NCBI RefSeq assembly: GCF_003148745.1
Contig: NZ_QGGU01000001.1
Span: 439,301 to 503,300, forward strand
DNA length: 64,000 nucleotides
Direction: 5' to 3'
Origin: Pleionea mediterranea
GTDB lineage: Bacteria; Pseudomonadota; Gammaproteobacteria; Enterobacterales; Kangiellaceae
The notes beneath the pieces were generated by a model, which ran no database searches, was not told where the DNA came from, and saw nothing but the letters and a program-made list of their open reading frames with translations. A program made the position numbers and the translations under genes. This document shows positions 55,398-64,000 of the stretch, piece by piece (within the stretch, counting starts at the first letter, position 1; each line of letters opens with the position of its first letter).

Positions 55398-57320
55398 TTA
55401 TGAGGATTTTCTTACGCGTAGGTACCACTCGCACAACAGACGGACTTGTTTCTCGGTATATCCTTTTTCAACCATACGGGAGACAAAGTTTTTGTGTTTC
55501 TTTTTGTCTTCTTCCGACGCTTTCGCACTGAAAGAAATAACCGGTAGTAAATCTTCAGTATTGGAAAACATTTTCTTTTCGATGACTGAACGAAGTTTTT
55601 CGTAACTGGTCCAGGTTGGGTTATTACCCTTATTGTTGGCTCTTGCGCGAAGCACAAAGTTAACCACTTCATTACGGAAGTCTTTAGGGTTGGAAATGCC
55701 CGCTGGTTTTTCAATTTTTTCCAGCTCTTCATTCAGTGAAGCTCGATCAAAGTTTTCGCCAGTTTCTGGATCGCGATATTCTTGATCCTGTATCCAAAAA
55801 TCAGCGTAGGTAACGTAGCGATCAAAAATGTTTTGTCCGTACTCTGAGTAAGATTCTAAATAAGCGGTTTGAATTTCTTTGCCGATAAAGTCGATATAAT
55901 TAGGCACCAGAAATCCTTTAATGTGTTCAAGGTATTTGTCGTAAACTTCTTGAGGATACTGCTCCCGAGCAATTTGTTGCTCGATTACATATAATAAGTG
56001 AACTGGGTTGGCTGCCACTTCCGTTTGATCAAAGTTAAACACGCGAGACAGTATTTTAAATGCAAAACGGGTGGATAATCCGTTCATGCCTTCGTCAACA
56101 CCCGAGTAATCTCGGTACTCCTGATAGGATTTAGCTTTCGGATCGGTGTCTTTAAGAGTTTCACCATCATACACGCGCATTTTAGAATAAATACTGGAGT
56201 TTTCTGGCTCTTTTAGTCTGGACAACACACTGAATTGTGCCAACATTTTTAATGTACTCGGCGCACAGGGTGCTTCGGAAAGAGAGCTGCTTAACAATAA
56301 CTTGTCATAAATTTTAATTTCTTCTGAAACACGTAAACAGTAGGGTACTTTGACAATATATACCCGATCCAGAAATGCCTCGTTATTTTTATTATTTTTA
56401 AAACTTTGCCATTCCGACTCGTTGGAGTGGGCCAAAATGGTGCCTTCGTACGGCAGAGCTGACAATCCTTCTGTACTATTATAATTACCTTCCTGGGTGG
56501 CGGTTAAAAGTGGGTGCAGCACTTTTATTGGCGCCTTAAACATTTCGACAAATTCCATAATGCCCTGGTTGGCACGACATAAAGAACCAGAATAACTGTA
56601 AGCATCAGGATCATTTTGTGCAAAACCTTCCAGTTTTCGTATATCGACCTTACCGACAAGTGCCGAAATATCCTGATTGTTTTCGTCACCGGGTTCGGTT
56701 TTCGCAATGGCGATTTGATTAAGAATTGAAGGTTGCAGTTTTACCACTCGAAATTTGGAAATATCGCCGCCGTATTCATGCAACCGTTTAACTGCCCAGG
56801 GCGACATGATTTTATTCAGATAACGCCTTGCAATGCCGTATTCATTTTGTAGAATTTCCCAGTCTTCTTCAGGATCGAACAGTCCCATTGGTGACTCAAA
56901 GACTGGCGAATCTTTTAGCGCGTAAATAGGGCACTGCTCCATCAGTCGTTTTAATTTTTCTGCTAAGGATGATTTACCGCCGCCAACTGGGCCCAGTAAA
57001 TATAAAATTTGTTTTTGCTCTTCTAGTCCTTGAGCGGCGTGTTTGAAGTAGGAAACAATTTGCTCGATGGCGTCTTCCATGCCATAAAACTCTTCAAAAG
57101 CGGGGTAGCGGGCAATAACCTTGTTGGAGAAAATACGTGACAGTCTTGGATCTTGTGCTGTATCGATTAATTCGGGTTCGCCAATGGCTTGTAACATTCG
57201 CTCGGCGGATGAGCCATAGGTCAGTGGGTCGCTTTTACATAAGTTGAGATATTCTTGTAACGAAAGTTCTTCTTGTTGATGATCGTCGTAACGTTGCTGA
57301 TATTTATCAAAAATGCTCAT
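55398..57320 (-). CDS. prkA: PrkA-type serine protein kinase (YeaG-like)
   Basis: A 640-residue protein: the N-terminal AAA-like domain shows Walker A in YLLGPVGGGKSSLAEKL (residues ~103-112), followed by the GLFDPEEDW segment. The C-terminal PrkA domain is kinase-like (residues ~380-640). In E. coli YeaG is a kinase that acts with YeaH in nitrogen-starvation adaptation; in Bacillus PrkA has been reported to act as an AAA protease, so kinase activity is not certain. AGAGGTG precedes the ATG. It is the first gene of the operon. Confidence 0.92.
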   Translation of the reverse strand: MSIFDKYQQRYDDHQQEELSLQEYLNLCKSDPLTYGSSAERMLQAIGEPELIDTAQDPRLSRIFSNKVIARYPAFEEFYGMEDAIEQIVSYFKHAAQGLEEQKQILYLLGPVGGGKSSLAEKLKRLMEQCPIYALKDSPVFESPMGLFDPEEDWEILQNEYGIARRYLNKIMSPWAVKRLHEYGGDISKFRVVKLQPSILNQIAIAKTEPGDENNQDISALVGKVDIRKLEGFAQNDPDAYSYSGSLCRANQGIMEFVEMFKAPIKVLHPLLTATQEGNYNSTEGLSALPYEGTILAHSNESEWQSFKNNKNNEAFLDRVYIVKVPYCLRVSEEIKIYDKLLLSSSLSEAPCAPSTLKMLAQFSVLSRLKEPENSSIYSKMRVYDGETLKDTDPKAKSYQEYRDYSGVDEGMNGLSTRFAFKILSRVFNFDQTEVAANPVHLLYVIEQQIAREQYPQEVYDKYLEHIKGFLVPNYIDFIGKEIQTAYLESYSEYGQNIFDRYVTYADFWIQDQEYRDPETGENFDRASLNEELEKIEKPAGISNPKDFRNEVVNFVLRARANNKGNNPTWTSYEKLRSVIEKKMFSNTEDLLPVISFSAKASEEDKKKHKNFVSRMVEKGYTEKQVRLLCEWYLRVRKSS

Positions 57321-57895
57321 CTCACACCTCTATTTATGTTTGTCTGGTTGTTAATTCACCAAACGTCTAGCGTTTCATTTTCAATCTCCTTTGTCCTTAC
57401 CGACAAACCGGTAATTATTGTTATTAAGCCGTTATTTTTTTAATTTTTTAAGCAATTGCTATGGCTGTTTGCCCAGTTGGATCTAAAATCAATCTTGTTA
57501 TAGTTAAGCTTAGTTAATAAATGATTTTTTGGTATATAAATCCTTTGAATAAGTTAAAAATTGTCTATTGGTGTTCAAAATTAACTCGATAGAGGATTGA
57601 TAAATAATAAATGTTGCAGTGCAAAATAAATAATTGCGGCTTTTAGATAATTAACGTCATATTTTTCAAAGAGTTAGCTTAGGTATGTAATAAACTGGTC
57701 TGCCCACTTGCGTTGCTTTTCAACTGTGGTTAGCATTGATAGCGGACAATAATTTGAATTTAATATTAATAAAACAAAAACGGTGCATTCGCTGGCTTGG
57801 AACATCTGTTACAGAACTCTAATTTCTAAAGTGCAACAGGTGTTTTTATAATCAGGTAGTAAGCCAAAAGTGATAGACCTAACTGGGAGAGTTAA
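57321..57895. other. Long AT-rich spacer between prkA and the surface lipase gene
   Basis: This 575-base divergent spacer carries both promoters by position. I found no gene, no tRNA and no obvious operator. Short frames here have no ribosome site. Confidence 0.5.
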
Positions 57896-60025
57896 ATGAA
57901 AAAATTCACGCTTGGAGTGTTAACTCTGGGAAGTTTGGTTCTGGCAGGGTGTAGCAGTGACGAAACGGTTGATCCCGAAGAGTCAATAACTGTTCGTGCG
58001 GTCGCAACCTATGTTCCTGCTGAAAGCAACATTCCGGTACCTAATGACTTATTATTCAGTGGCACAGCAGATTTAACACTGAATATTCCAGTTGCTGATC
58101 CTCAAGATTTCTCTGACCCCCAAAATGCGATTTCATCGCTGGATGGTTGGTCAACCGTTGCACCATTTTCGTTCAGCTTTCAACATGAAGATGACACTGT
58201 AACGCTAGACGCTTCCAGCGTTGCCGCTGGCAGTACTGTTCGCGTTTTTGAAGTATTGGCTGATACCGACTTTAATAATCCTTTATTTGGTGATGCGCCA
58301 ACCTTTGCGCCATACGATTTAGTGGGTGAAGTACCAGCGACTGAATACGCAGTGTCGGTACAAGGAATGGATGTTGTTGTCATTCCAACCAAACCGCTTA
58401 ACCCTCGTAGCACATATGTGGTTTTAGCGACAAACGGCATTATGGACAGTAATGGCGTGAATGTTACTAAAGATGCCCAGTATGACTTTGTTAGTTCAGG
58501 TGTTGAGTTAACCGGTTCTTTGGCAGCATTGGAACCTGTACGACAGTTGGTTAACACTTATGAAAATCTGGCTGCAGCCGGTGGTGTTAATAAAGATAAT
58601 ATTGTTATCAGCTTTGCTTTCACCACACAATCGGTTGGTCCGGTTGTTCAAGCTGCAAAAGGTCTCTATGTGGACTTTCCTTTCTCTCAAGGGCAATTCC
58701 CAGCCACTGATTTCACACCATTAAACATTCCTTCAAATATGGTGAATCCAGCATTGTCGGGTGAAGCATTAATCAGTGTTGGTGAGATTTCACTTAACTA
58801 TATGTTATCTGCTCCGACTATGGAAAATCCTACGGCGCCACTTAATAGTTTTTGGCGCGGTGCTGAAATGGTACCAGGACCTAATGGTGGTATGGTGCCT
58901 AACCCAATGGCTGGTGGTTTTACAACCTATGTCAATAAGTTACCTCAGGTAAACGGCATTGAGACGGTTCCATTGTTGGTTTCCTTACCGTCGAATGTTC
59001 AGTGCCCAAAACCTTATCCGGTAATGATTTTCCAGCATGGTATTACTTCGAATAGAACCGCTATGTTAGGCATCGCTGATGCTATGGCAAGTGTTTGTAC
59101 CGCTATTGTTTCGATGGATTTACCATTGCATGGTGTTAATGCTGATAACGGCGGTATTTTCTTCACTGGGTATGACTCAGGCGATGTGAGAGAGCGTACA
59201 TTCGGTGTTGATTATGTTGATAATGGCACTTCAGCGCCAGGTCCTGATTCCATGGTTGATAGCTCTGGTGCCCACTTCATCAACTTACCAAATCTGCTGG
59301 TGTCTCGAGATAATATTCGTCAGGCTATTTTCGACCTGTTAACACTTGAGAAAGCGATCCCGGCGATGGATGTAGATGGCGATACAATTCCAGATTTCGA
59401 TTCTCAGTCAGTCTCTTTTATGGGTCACTCTTTAGGTGGGATAGTAGGCTCCAGTTTTGTTGCCTATTCTGATCTGGTGCAAACGTCTGTTTTGGCTAAT
59501 CCAGGTGGCGGCATTGCCGGATTACTGGATGCTTCGGATACTTTCGGACCAGTTGTTCGAGGTGGCGTAGCGGCAGGTGCTGGTATTCCAACCACTGATC
59601 CTGCTTTCCCAGCTCTGTATCAGCAGTTCTTATTTGCGGCGCAAACAGTCATCGACAGTGGTGATCCTATTAATACCACCATGGCTGCTCTTGGTAACGA
59701 TATTCCGACGTTGATGTTGCGCAATGAAGGCGACAGTGTTGTGCCAAACAACTCACCTACGGCGCCGTTATCGGGTACTGACCCTTTGGCTGCTTATCTG
59801 CAACTAGCACCTGTGACGGCAGAAAACCCTGGTGATTTATCGGTGGGTGAGCGTCAAATCTCTCGCATTAACGATGGATTGCATTCGACGGTATTAACAC
59901 CGGCTGGTCCGGAGGGTGCGACACAGTACCTGAATGTGACTACCGAGATGCAAACCCATATTGTTAGCTTTATTACTTCTGATGGTGCTGCTGTTCAGGT
60001 AGCCGATCCGACATTACTTGACTGA
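57896..60025 (+). CDS. VolA/Pla-1/cef-family surface lipase lipoprotein
   Basis: A 709-residue lipoprotein (lipobox LAGC followed by SSDE). The N-terminal domain begins with IPVPNDLLFSGTADLTLNIP and ESNIP, as in VolA/Pla-1/cef lipases. The alpha/beta-hydrolase core carries PVMIFQHGITSNR (oxyanion region) and the nucleophile elbow FMGHSLGGIVG; the acid and His lie in LMLRNEGDSVVPNN and NDGLHSTV. VolA-type proteins are surface-exposed lysophospholipases, which could help to feed on lipids and to supply acyl chains. GGGAG precedes the ATG. Confidence 0.85.
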   Translation: MKKFTLGVLTLGSLVLAGCSSDETVDPEESITVRAVATYVPAESNIPVPNDLLFSGTADLTLNIPVADPQDFSDPQNAISSLDGWSTVAPFSFSFQHEDDTVTLDASSVAAGSTVRVFEVLADTDFNNPLFGDAPTFAPYDLVGEVPATEYAVSVQGMDVVVIPTKPLNPRSTYVVLATNGIMDSNGVNVTKDAQYDFVSSGVELTGSLAALEPVRQLVNTYENLAAAGGVNKDNIVISFAFTTQSVGPVVQAAKGLYVDFPFSQGQFPATDFTPLNIPSNMVNPALSGEALISVGEISLNYMLSAPTMENPTAPLNSFWRGAEMVPGPNGGMVPNPMAGGFTTYVNKLPQVNGIETVPLLVSLPSNVQCPKPYPVMIFQHGITSNRTAMLGIADAMASVCTAIVSMDLPLHGVNADNGGIFFTGYDSGDVRERTFGVDYVDNGTSAPGPDSMVDSSGAHFINLPNLLVSRDNIRQAIFDLLTLEKAIPAMDVDGDTIPDFDSQSVSFMGHSLGGIVGSSFVAYSDLVQTSVLANPGGGIAGLLDASDTFGPVVRGGVAAGAGIPTTDPAFPALYQQFLFAAQTVIDSGDPINTTMAALGNDIPTLMLRNEGDSVVPNNSPTAPLSGTDPLAAYLQLAPVTAENPGDLSVGERQISRINDGLHSTVLTPAGPEGATQYLNVTTEMQTHIVSFITSDGAAVQVADPTLLD

Positions 60026-60048
60026 TCTCCGGTTTAGTTAGGTACAAT

Positions 60049-60080
60049 AGCCCTCGCCATATCGGCGGGGGCTTTTTTTT
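60049..60080 (+). terminator. Terminator after the surface lipase gene
   Basis: A GC-rich 10-bp stem with one G-T pair (60049-60058 with 60064-60073) followed by eight Ts. Confidence 0.9.
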
Positions 60081-60137
60081 GAGCGCTTAAATGATGGGTT
60101 GCAGTAAACCCGGTTGTGTTGTTTTTGGAGAATAGAA

Positions 60138-61205
60138 TTGGAATTTTTACTTGATTTGGGATTATTTTTGGCGAAAACCGTCACCATTGTCGTCGCTATT
60201 GTTGTGGTAATTGGTGTGATCGTTAGCGCTGGATTAAAAAATAAGCATCAGCAACAGTCGGGACAAATACAGGTATCGAGTTTAAGTGATGAGCTGGACG
60301 ATCTCGAAGACGATGTTCGTCAAGAAACCATGAGTAAAGATGAATATAAGCAGTATCACAAAGCAAAAAAAGAGCAGGACAAAAAACAGCAGAAAGCGCG
60401 AAAGAAACAGTTGAAAAAATCAGATGATGAGAGTTCATCTACAGAAAAGTCACGTTTGTTTGTGATTGATTTTGATGGCGATATTCAGGCGTCTTCGGTT
60501 GAAAACTTGCGCGAAGAAGTGACGGCCGTATTGAGTGTGGCTAATGAAAAAGATGAGGTGTTGATTCGACTGGAAAGCGCGGGAGGTATGGTTCATTCTT
60601 ATGGGCTGGCAGCATCGCAGCTTGAGCGTGTGCGTCGCAATGGCCTTAAGCTGCATGTTGCAGTGGATAAAGTAGCCGCCAGCGGCGGTTATATGATGGC
60701 CTGTATTGGCGAGCATATTATGGCCGCACCCTTTGCCATTATTGGTTCCATTGGAGTATTGGGACAGTTGCCTAACTTCAGTCGTTTACTGAAACACAAC
60801 AAAATTGATTATGAGCAACATACCGCCGGTGAATTTAAACGAACCTTAACTATGTTTGGTGAAAATAACGACAAGGCTCGTGAAAAATTTCGCGAAGAGC
60901 TGGAACAAACCCATGTGTTGTTTAAAGAGTTTATTCAGCAAAACCGTGCCGATCTTGATATTGATAAAGTGGCTACAGGTGAACATTGGTACGGTACTCA
61001 GGCCAAAGCACTTAATTTGGTGGATGAAATTAAAACCAGTGATGACTTTGTGGTTGAGCGTGCTAAACAGGGGGATGTGTTTAAAGTGAAGTATGAAATT
61101 AAAAAGCCACTTTCCGAACGTTTACCATTGGCGATCTTTGGCAGTTTACAAAACTCTTTACTGAGCTTTTTACAAAAAGCCGATACTCATAAAATGTTTA
61201 AGTAA
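60138..61205 (+). CDS. sohB: Inner-membrane peptidase SohB
   Basis: A 355-residue S49 (SppA-like) peptidase. The N-terminus (MEFLLDLGLFLAKT, with TTG read as Met) is nearly that of E. coli SohB, and a membrane helix spans residues ~8-32. A charged linker of ~85 residues with an RKKQLKK basic patch follows. The nucleophile Ser is in KVAASGGYMMA and the catalytic Lys region in HTAGEFKRTLTMFG. GGAGA lies seven bases before the TTG at 60138, supporting this start over 60114. The preceding 60026-60137 holds only a terminator. Confidence 0.92.
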   Translation: MEFLLDLGLFLAKTVTIVVAIVVVIGVIVSAGLKNKHQQQSGQIQVSSLSDELDDLEDDVRQETMSKDEYKQYHKAKKEQDKKQQKARKKQLKKSDDESSSTEKSRLFVIDFDGDIQASSVENLREEVTAVLSVANEKDEVLIRLESAGGMVHSYGLAASQLERVRRNGLKLHVAVDKVAASGGYMMACIGEHIMAAPFAIIGSIGVLGQLPNFSRLLKHNKIDYEQHTAGEFKRTLTMFGENNDKAREKFREELEQTHVLFKEFIQQNRADLDIDKVATGEHWYGTQAKALNLVDEIKTSDDFVVERAKQGDVFKVKYEIKKPLSERLPLAIFGSLQNSLLSFLQKADTHKMFK

Positions 61206-61218
61206 CCCAGTACTATTG

Positions 61219-61246
61219 ACGGCGCTTATTAGCGCCGTTTTTGTTT
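61219..61246 (+). terminator. Terminator after sohB
   Basis: An ACGGCGCT/AGCGCCGT stem with a TATT loop is followed by a T-run. Confidence 0.88.
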
Positions 61247-61286
61247 TAAAGTAAACTAATCTTTCATTATTTGCAGGTAACTTTTG

Positions 61287-63239
61287 ATGGACAAAGATTC
61301 GGAATCAACCAGCGCGGTAAAAACAGATAAACAACCTCGGCCATATGGCAGTTGGCCATCGCCCATTTCTGCACAGCAGTTAGCTGCAAAAGGTACCCGG
61401 CTGGGTCATGCGCAAAGCTTTGATGGTAAACTTTATTGGTTAGAATCACGACCGGCAGAAAAAGGCCGCGGCGTCATCGTTTGTTGGGATGGCAAGAAAG
61501 TGACTGACGTATCGCCTAAGTCGGTTAGCGTAGGTTCCAAAGCTCATGAATATGGCGGCGGCGACTTTCTGGTTTGCGAACTTGGATTGTTATTTTGTAA
61601 TGCCGATGATCAAGGTGTTTATCTGCTGGATCATCAAGATGAATTAAGTTTGATGACAGAGTTACCGGAAGTGGCAAAGTCACTGCGCTATACGGACTTT
61701 AGTATCTGTCCAGACAATCGCTGGATTTATGCCGTACAAGAAAACCATACCCAGGATAAATCAACCGGTAAACCGGTGGTACTGAACGAGTTGGTTGTCA
61801 TCGATAGCCATTCTAGAGCCGTAAAAGTCGTTGAAACGGGGGCGGATTTTTACAGCTATCCTCGTGTATCGCCAGACGGTAATCGGCTTTGTTGGACCTG
61901 TTGGTCTCATCCTCAAATGCCCTGGGATGGCACCGAGCTATGGGTGGCTGATATCGACAAAGATGGAACATTAACGGCTAAACACAAAGTATGTGGTGGG
62001 ACGGAAGAGTCGATTTATCAACCGGAGTGGAGTCCCGATGGTGTGCTGCACTTTGTCTCGGATCGTTCGGGCTGGTGGAATCTATATTCATTTCGTGATG
62101 GCGTAATGAATGCTTTAATGCCAACGGATAATGACTGTGGATTACCGCAGTGGAATTTTGGCAGCCGCAATTATTGTTTTGCAGACAGCCAAAATATTTA
62201 TTTATCGGTGTTTGAGCAGGGCGAACAACGGCTGGTTCATATTGATGTGAATAGTGGTCATGTTGAGCCACTTGAGCTGCCATTTACCGAATATAGCGGG
62301 CAACTGCATTATTCCAATAAGCGTTTATTTGTGGTTGCAGGTGGCCCTGTCATTGCTCAGGGGCTGTTTGCGATTGAGCTTGATACAATAAAGTATGTTT
62401 CTATAAAACAGGAACCAGCCATACCCATTGACAGCGATCAGGTTTCCATCGCAAAACCAATTCAATTTACTTCAGCAGCCGGTTACCAGTCTTACGGTTA
62501 TTTTTATGAGCCATCAAACCCTGATTATTGCGGGCTTAAAAATGAAAAGCCTCCGCTGATTGTTTTATCCCATGGCGGGCCTACCGCCGCTGCCAGCAGT
62601 GCATTCAATTTGGCCATTCAGTTCTGGACATCGCGCGGTTTTGCAGTAGTGGATGTGAATTACGGTGGCAGTACCGGATATGGGCGTGCTTATAGAGAAT
62701 TGCTCAAGGGGCACTGGGGTATAAATGATGTGAATGATTGTTTATACGCGGCCCGGTTTCTGGTTGATGATGGTCTGGTGGATGGCGAGCGTTTGTTGAT
62801 CCGTGGCGGATCCGCTGGCGGATTCACCACCCTGTGTGCGCTAACCTTTCACGATGATTTTGCGGCGGGCATGTCACGTTACGGCGTTGCCGATCTGGAG
62901 GCTTTAGCGTCCGACAGTCATAAATTTGAAGTGCGATATCTGGACAGTCTGGTGGGTGATTACCCGGCGCAAAAAGCCATTTATCAGGAACGCTCACCGA
63001 TTAATAATACCGATAAGCTTTCCTGTCCCATTTTAATTTTGCAAGGCAGTGAGGATAAAGTCGTGCCTCCGGCACAGTCGCAACAGTTGGCAAAAGCATT
63101 AGATGAAAAAGATATTCCTTACGAATACATTGAGTTTGAAGGAGAAGCTCATGGCTTTCGTCAACAGGATAATATCATTCGCGCGTTTGAGTCGGAATTA
63201 AGTTTTTATTTGAAAATTCTAAAGATTACTGTGAATTAA
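61287..63239 (+). CDS. S9 family prolyl-oligopeptidase-like peptidase
   Basis: A 650-residue cytosolic protein. An N-terminal beta-propeller (WD40/PD40-like blades such as SPDGNRLCWTCW and PEWSPDGVLHFVSDRSG) precedes a C-terminal alpha/beta-hydrolase. The triad is Ser in RGGSAGGFTTL (near residue 512), Asp in LQGSEDKVVPP and His in GEAHGFRQ. It fits the acylaminoacyl-peptidase/DPP-IV-like branch, which degrades small peptides. AGGTAA precedes the ATG; a TTG lies one codon upstream. Confidence 0.88.
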   Translation: MDKDSESTSAVKTDKQPRPYGSWPSPISAQQLAAKGTRLGHAQSFDGKLYWLESRPAEKGRGVIVCWDGKKVTDVSPKSVSVGSKAHEYGGGDFLVCELGLLFCNADDQGVYLLDHQDELSLMTELPEVAKSLRYTDFSICPDNRWIYAVQENHTQDKSTGKPVVLNELVVIDSHSRAVKVVETGADFYSYPRVSPDGNRLCWTCWSHPQMPWDGTELWVADIDKDGTLTAKHKVCGGTEESIYQPEWSPDGVLHFVSDRSGWWNLYSFRDGVMNALMPTDNDCGLPQWNFGSRNYCFADSQNIYLSVFEQGEQRLVHIDVNSGHVEPLELPFTEYSGQLHYSNKRLFVVAGGPVIAQGLFAIELDTIKYVSIKQEPAIPIDSDQVSIAKPIQFTSAAGYQSYGYFYEPSNPDYCGLKNEKPPLIVLSHGGPTAAASSAFNLAIQFWTSRGFAVVDVNYGGSTGYGRAYRELLKGHWGINDVNDCLYAARFLVDDGLVDGERLLIRGGSAGGFTTLCALTFHDDFAAGMSRYGVADLEALASDSHKFEVRYLDSLVGDYPAQKAIYQERSPINNTDKLSCPILILQGSEDKVVPPAQSQQLAKALDEKDIPYEYIEFEGEAHGFRQQDNIIRAFESELSFYLKILKITVN

Positions 63240-63272
63240 GCCTTGCTTCGAATATTTAATGGTCTCCCATTA

Positions 63273-63296
63273 GAACGAAAGATAAACACGCTCTAG
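63273..63296. repeat. Short interspersed repeat, copy 2
   Basis: Twenty-four bases matching 2115-2138 with three mismatches. It lies in a convergent spacer between the S9 peptidase and symporter genes. Confidence 0.6.
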
Positions 63297-63313
63297 ATTT
63301 ATCAACCAATAAA

Positions 63314-63344
63314 AAAGGCCTTAAGCATTATGCTTAAGGCCTTT
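63314..63344. terminator. Terminator between S9 peptidase and symporter
   Basis: A perfect 14-bp stem (63314-63327 with 63331-63344), TTA loop, and a run of T on the minus strand; it probably serves both convergent genes. Confidence 0.85.
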
Positions 63345-63370
63345 ATATTAAGAAGGGAAAGTTAGTTTTT

Positions 63371-64000
63371 TTAAGTGGCTTGATTGTCGTTAACTTTTTG
63401 CTCCAGTTGTTCCTTGTCAAAGTCCTGACCCTCAAAATCTAATCCAGCCTTGGGATCGTTGAACATATCTTCATCAAAGTCCTGCTCCGATTTGCTGACA
63501 ATGCAAGCAATGGTGGCATCACCGGTGATGTTCACAGCGGTACGCATCATATCCAAAAATCTATCAATGCCGAGTAACATACCAATTGCTTCCGAAGGCA
63601 GATTAACCTGATTTAAAACCATGGTCAGCATCACCAGACCAACACTAGGAACGCCTGCGGTGCCAATGGATGCCAGTGTAGCCATTAAAATAACTGTCAG
63701 GTACTGCGCCAACGATAAATCAACGCCGTAAAGCTGTGCAATGAATACGGTGCCATCCATATTAATGGTAGCGCCTAGGGGCAGTGAAAACGACGAGGTT
63801 GTTTTGCCAACCCCAAGGCGTTTACGGGCAACTTCCATGGTAACCGGTAAGGTGGCGGCACTGGATGATGTGGTGAAAGCGAACAGCAATGCAGGACGCA
63901 TTTTCTTAATTAGCATCAGTGGATTTAAGCCAGTAAATAACGTCAGTAATGTCGGGTAGGTCAATGATGCGTGAATGACTAACGTGATGGCAACCAGTAC
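63371..64000 (-). CDS. Dicarboxylate/amino-acid:cation symporter (SDF family), 5' part outside window
   Basis: The C-terminal half of a DAACS/SDF symporter; the frame is open to the right edge, where a TTG at 63964 is merely internal. The signature serine loop FTTSSSAATLPVTME (hairpin HP1), PLGATINMDGT (helix 7 with NMDG) and DRFLDMMRTAVNITGDA (helix 8) with its Asp and Arg are visible. It imports C4-dicarboxylates or acidic amino acids with Na+ or H+. An acidic soluble tail of ~45 residues follows. Substrate cannot be told from this part. Confidence 0.9.
   Translation of the reverse strand, partial: VLVAITLVIHASLTYPTLLTLFTGLNPLMLIKKMRPALLFAFTTSSSAATLPVTMEVARKRLGVGKTTSSFSLPLGATINMDGTVFIAQLYGVDLSLAQYLTVILMATLASIGTAGVPSVGLVMLTMVLNQVNLPSEAIGMLLGIDRFLDMMRTAVNITGDATIACIVSKSEQDFDEDMFNDPKAGLDFEGQDFDKEQLEQKVNDNQAT

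Noticed and set aside
2112..63296. CRISPR array
   Set aside because: Repeats are few, dispersed and short, with no regular spacers; no cas gene seen.

Overview
The window reads as chromosomal DNA of a marine-type gammaproteobacterium. The evidence is gene content and synteny shared with Enterobacteria/Vibrio/Shewanella (zapG-degQ-degS; mltD, gloB, a YafS-like methyltransferase, rnhA and dnaQ together; nhaB, fadR and spoVR together; prkA-yeaH-spoVR), plus many exported peptidases, a VolA/Pla-1-type surface lipase, an S9 peptidase and NhaB. GC looks moderate to low by eye. A Kangiella/Aliikangiella-like affiliation is a guess from gene content only. I see no rRNA, tRNA, CRISPR array or intact mobile element. 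Both edges cut genes: a MarR-GNAT fusion on the left and a dicarboxylate/amino-acid symporter on the right.

Layout. 1-9.6 kb: housekeeping and envelope quality control (REC-EAL regulator, degS, degQ, zapG, def, a hydrolase, zapE, a lipoprotein). 9.8-11.4 kb: small orphan genes and a decayed alpha/beta hydrolase. 11.7-18.2 kb: a divergent signalling island with a membrane coiled-coil protein and a VWA-type lipoprotein on one strand, and an unusual response regulator, sensor kinase and M14 carboxypeptidase on the other. 18.4-22.1 kb: an ECF sigma factor, its membrane anti-sigma factor and a lipoprotein, divergent from a secreted subtilase. 22.2-24 kb: a LysR regulator divergent from a DJ-1/PfpI-like protein. 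24.6-29 kb: a ferric-iron ABC transporter operon led by an unrecognised periplasmic protein and preceded by a near-consensus Fur box. 29.4-32.2 kb: a PilZ protein, a cold-shock protein and a rhomboid protease.

32.3-44.4 kb is the most unusual part. Two divergent operons encode only exported proteins. The minus operon holds a DUF1588/1585-like CxxCH protein, a lipoprotein with two tandem cytochrome-c-like units and a LamG-like domain, and a Tat-exported DUF1501-like protein. The plus operon holds a hydrazine-synthase-alpha-like (HzsA-related) lipoprotein with two CxxCH motifs, two related beta-barrel proteins (one with an SH3b domain), a TlpA-type thioredoxin, a DUF4266 lipoprotein with a Gly/Cys tail, and a DUF3570 barrel. 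Together they look like an uncharacterised extracytoplasmic haem/redox system spanning periplasm and outer membrane; the substrate is unknown.

44.6-64 kb returns to a core-genome region: acyP, mltD, gloB, methyltransferase, rnhA, dnaQ, nhaB, fadR, spoVR-yeaH-prkA, a surface lipase, sohB, an S9 peptidase and the truncated symporter. Two families of short interspersed repeats sit at gene ends: one related to 2112-2138, 44923-44935 and 63273-63296, all in convergent spacers, and one at 11126-11144 and 18152-18170.
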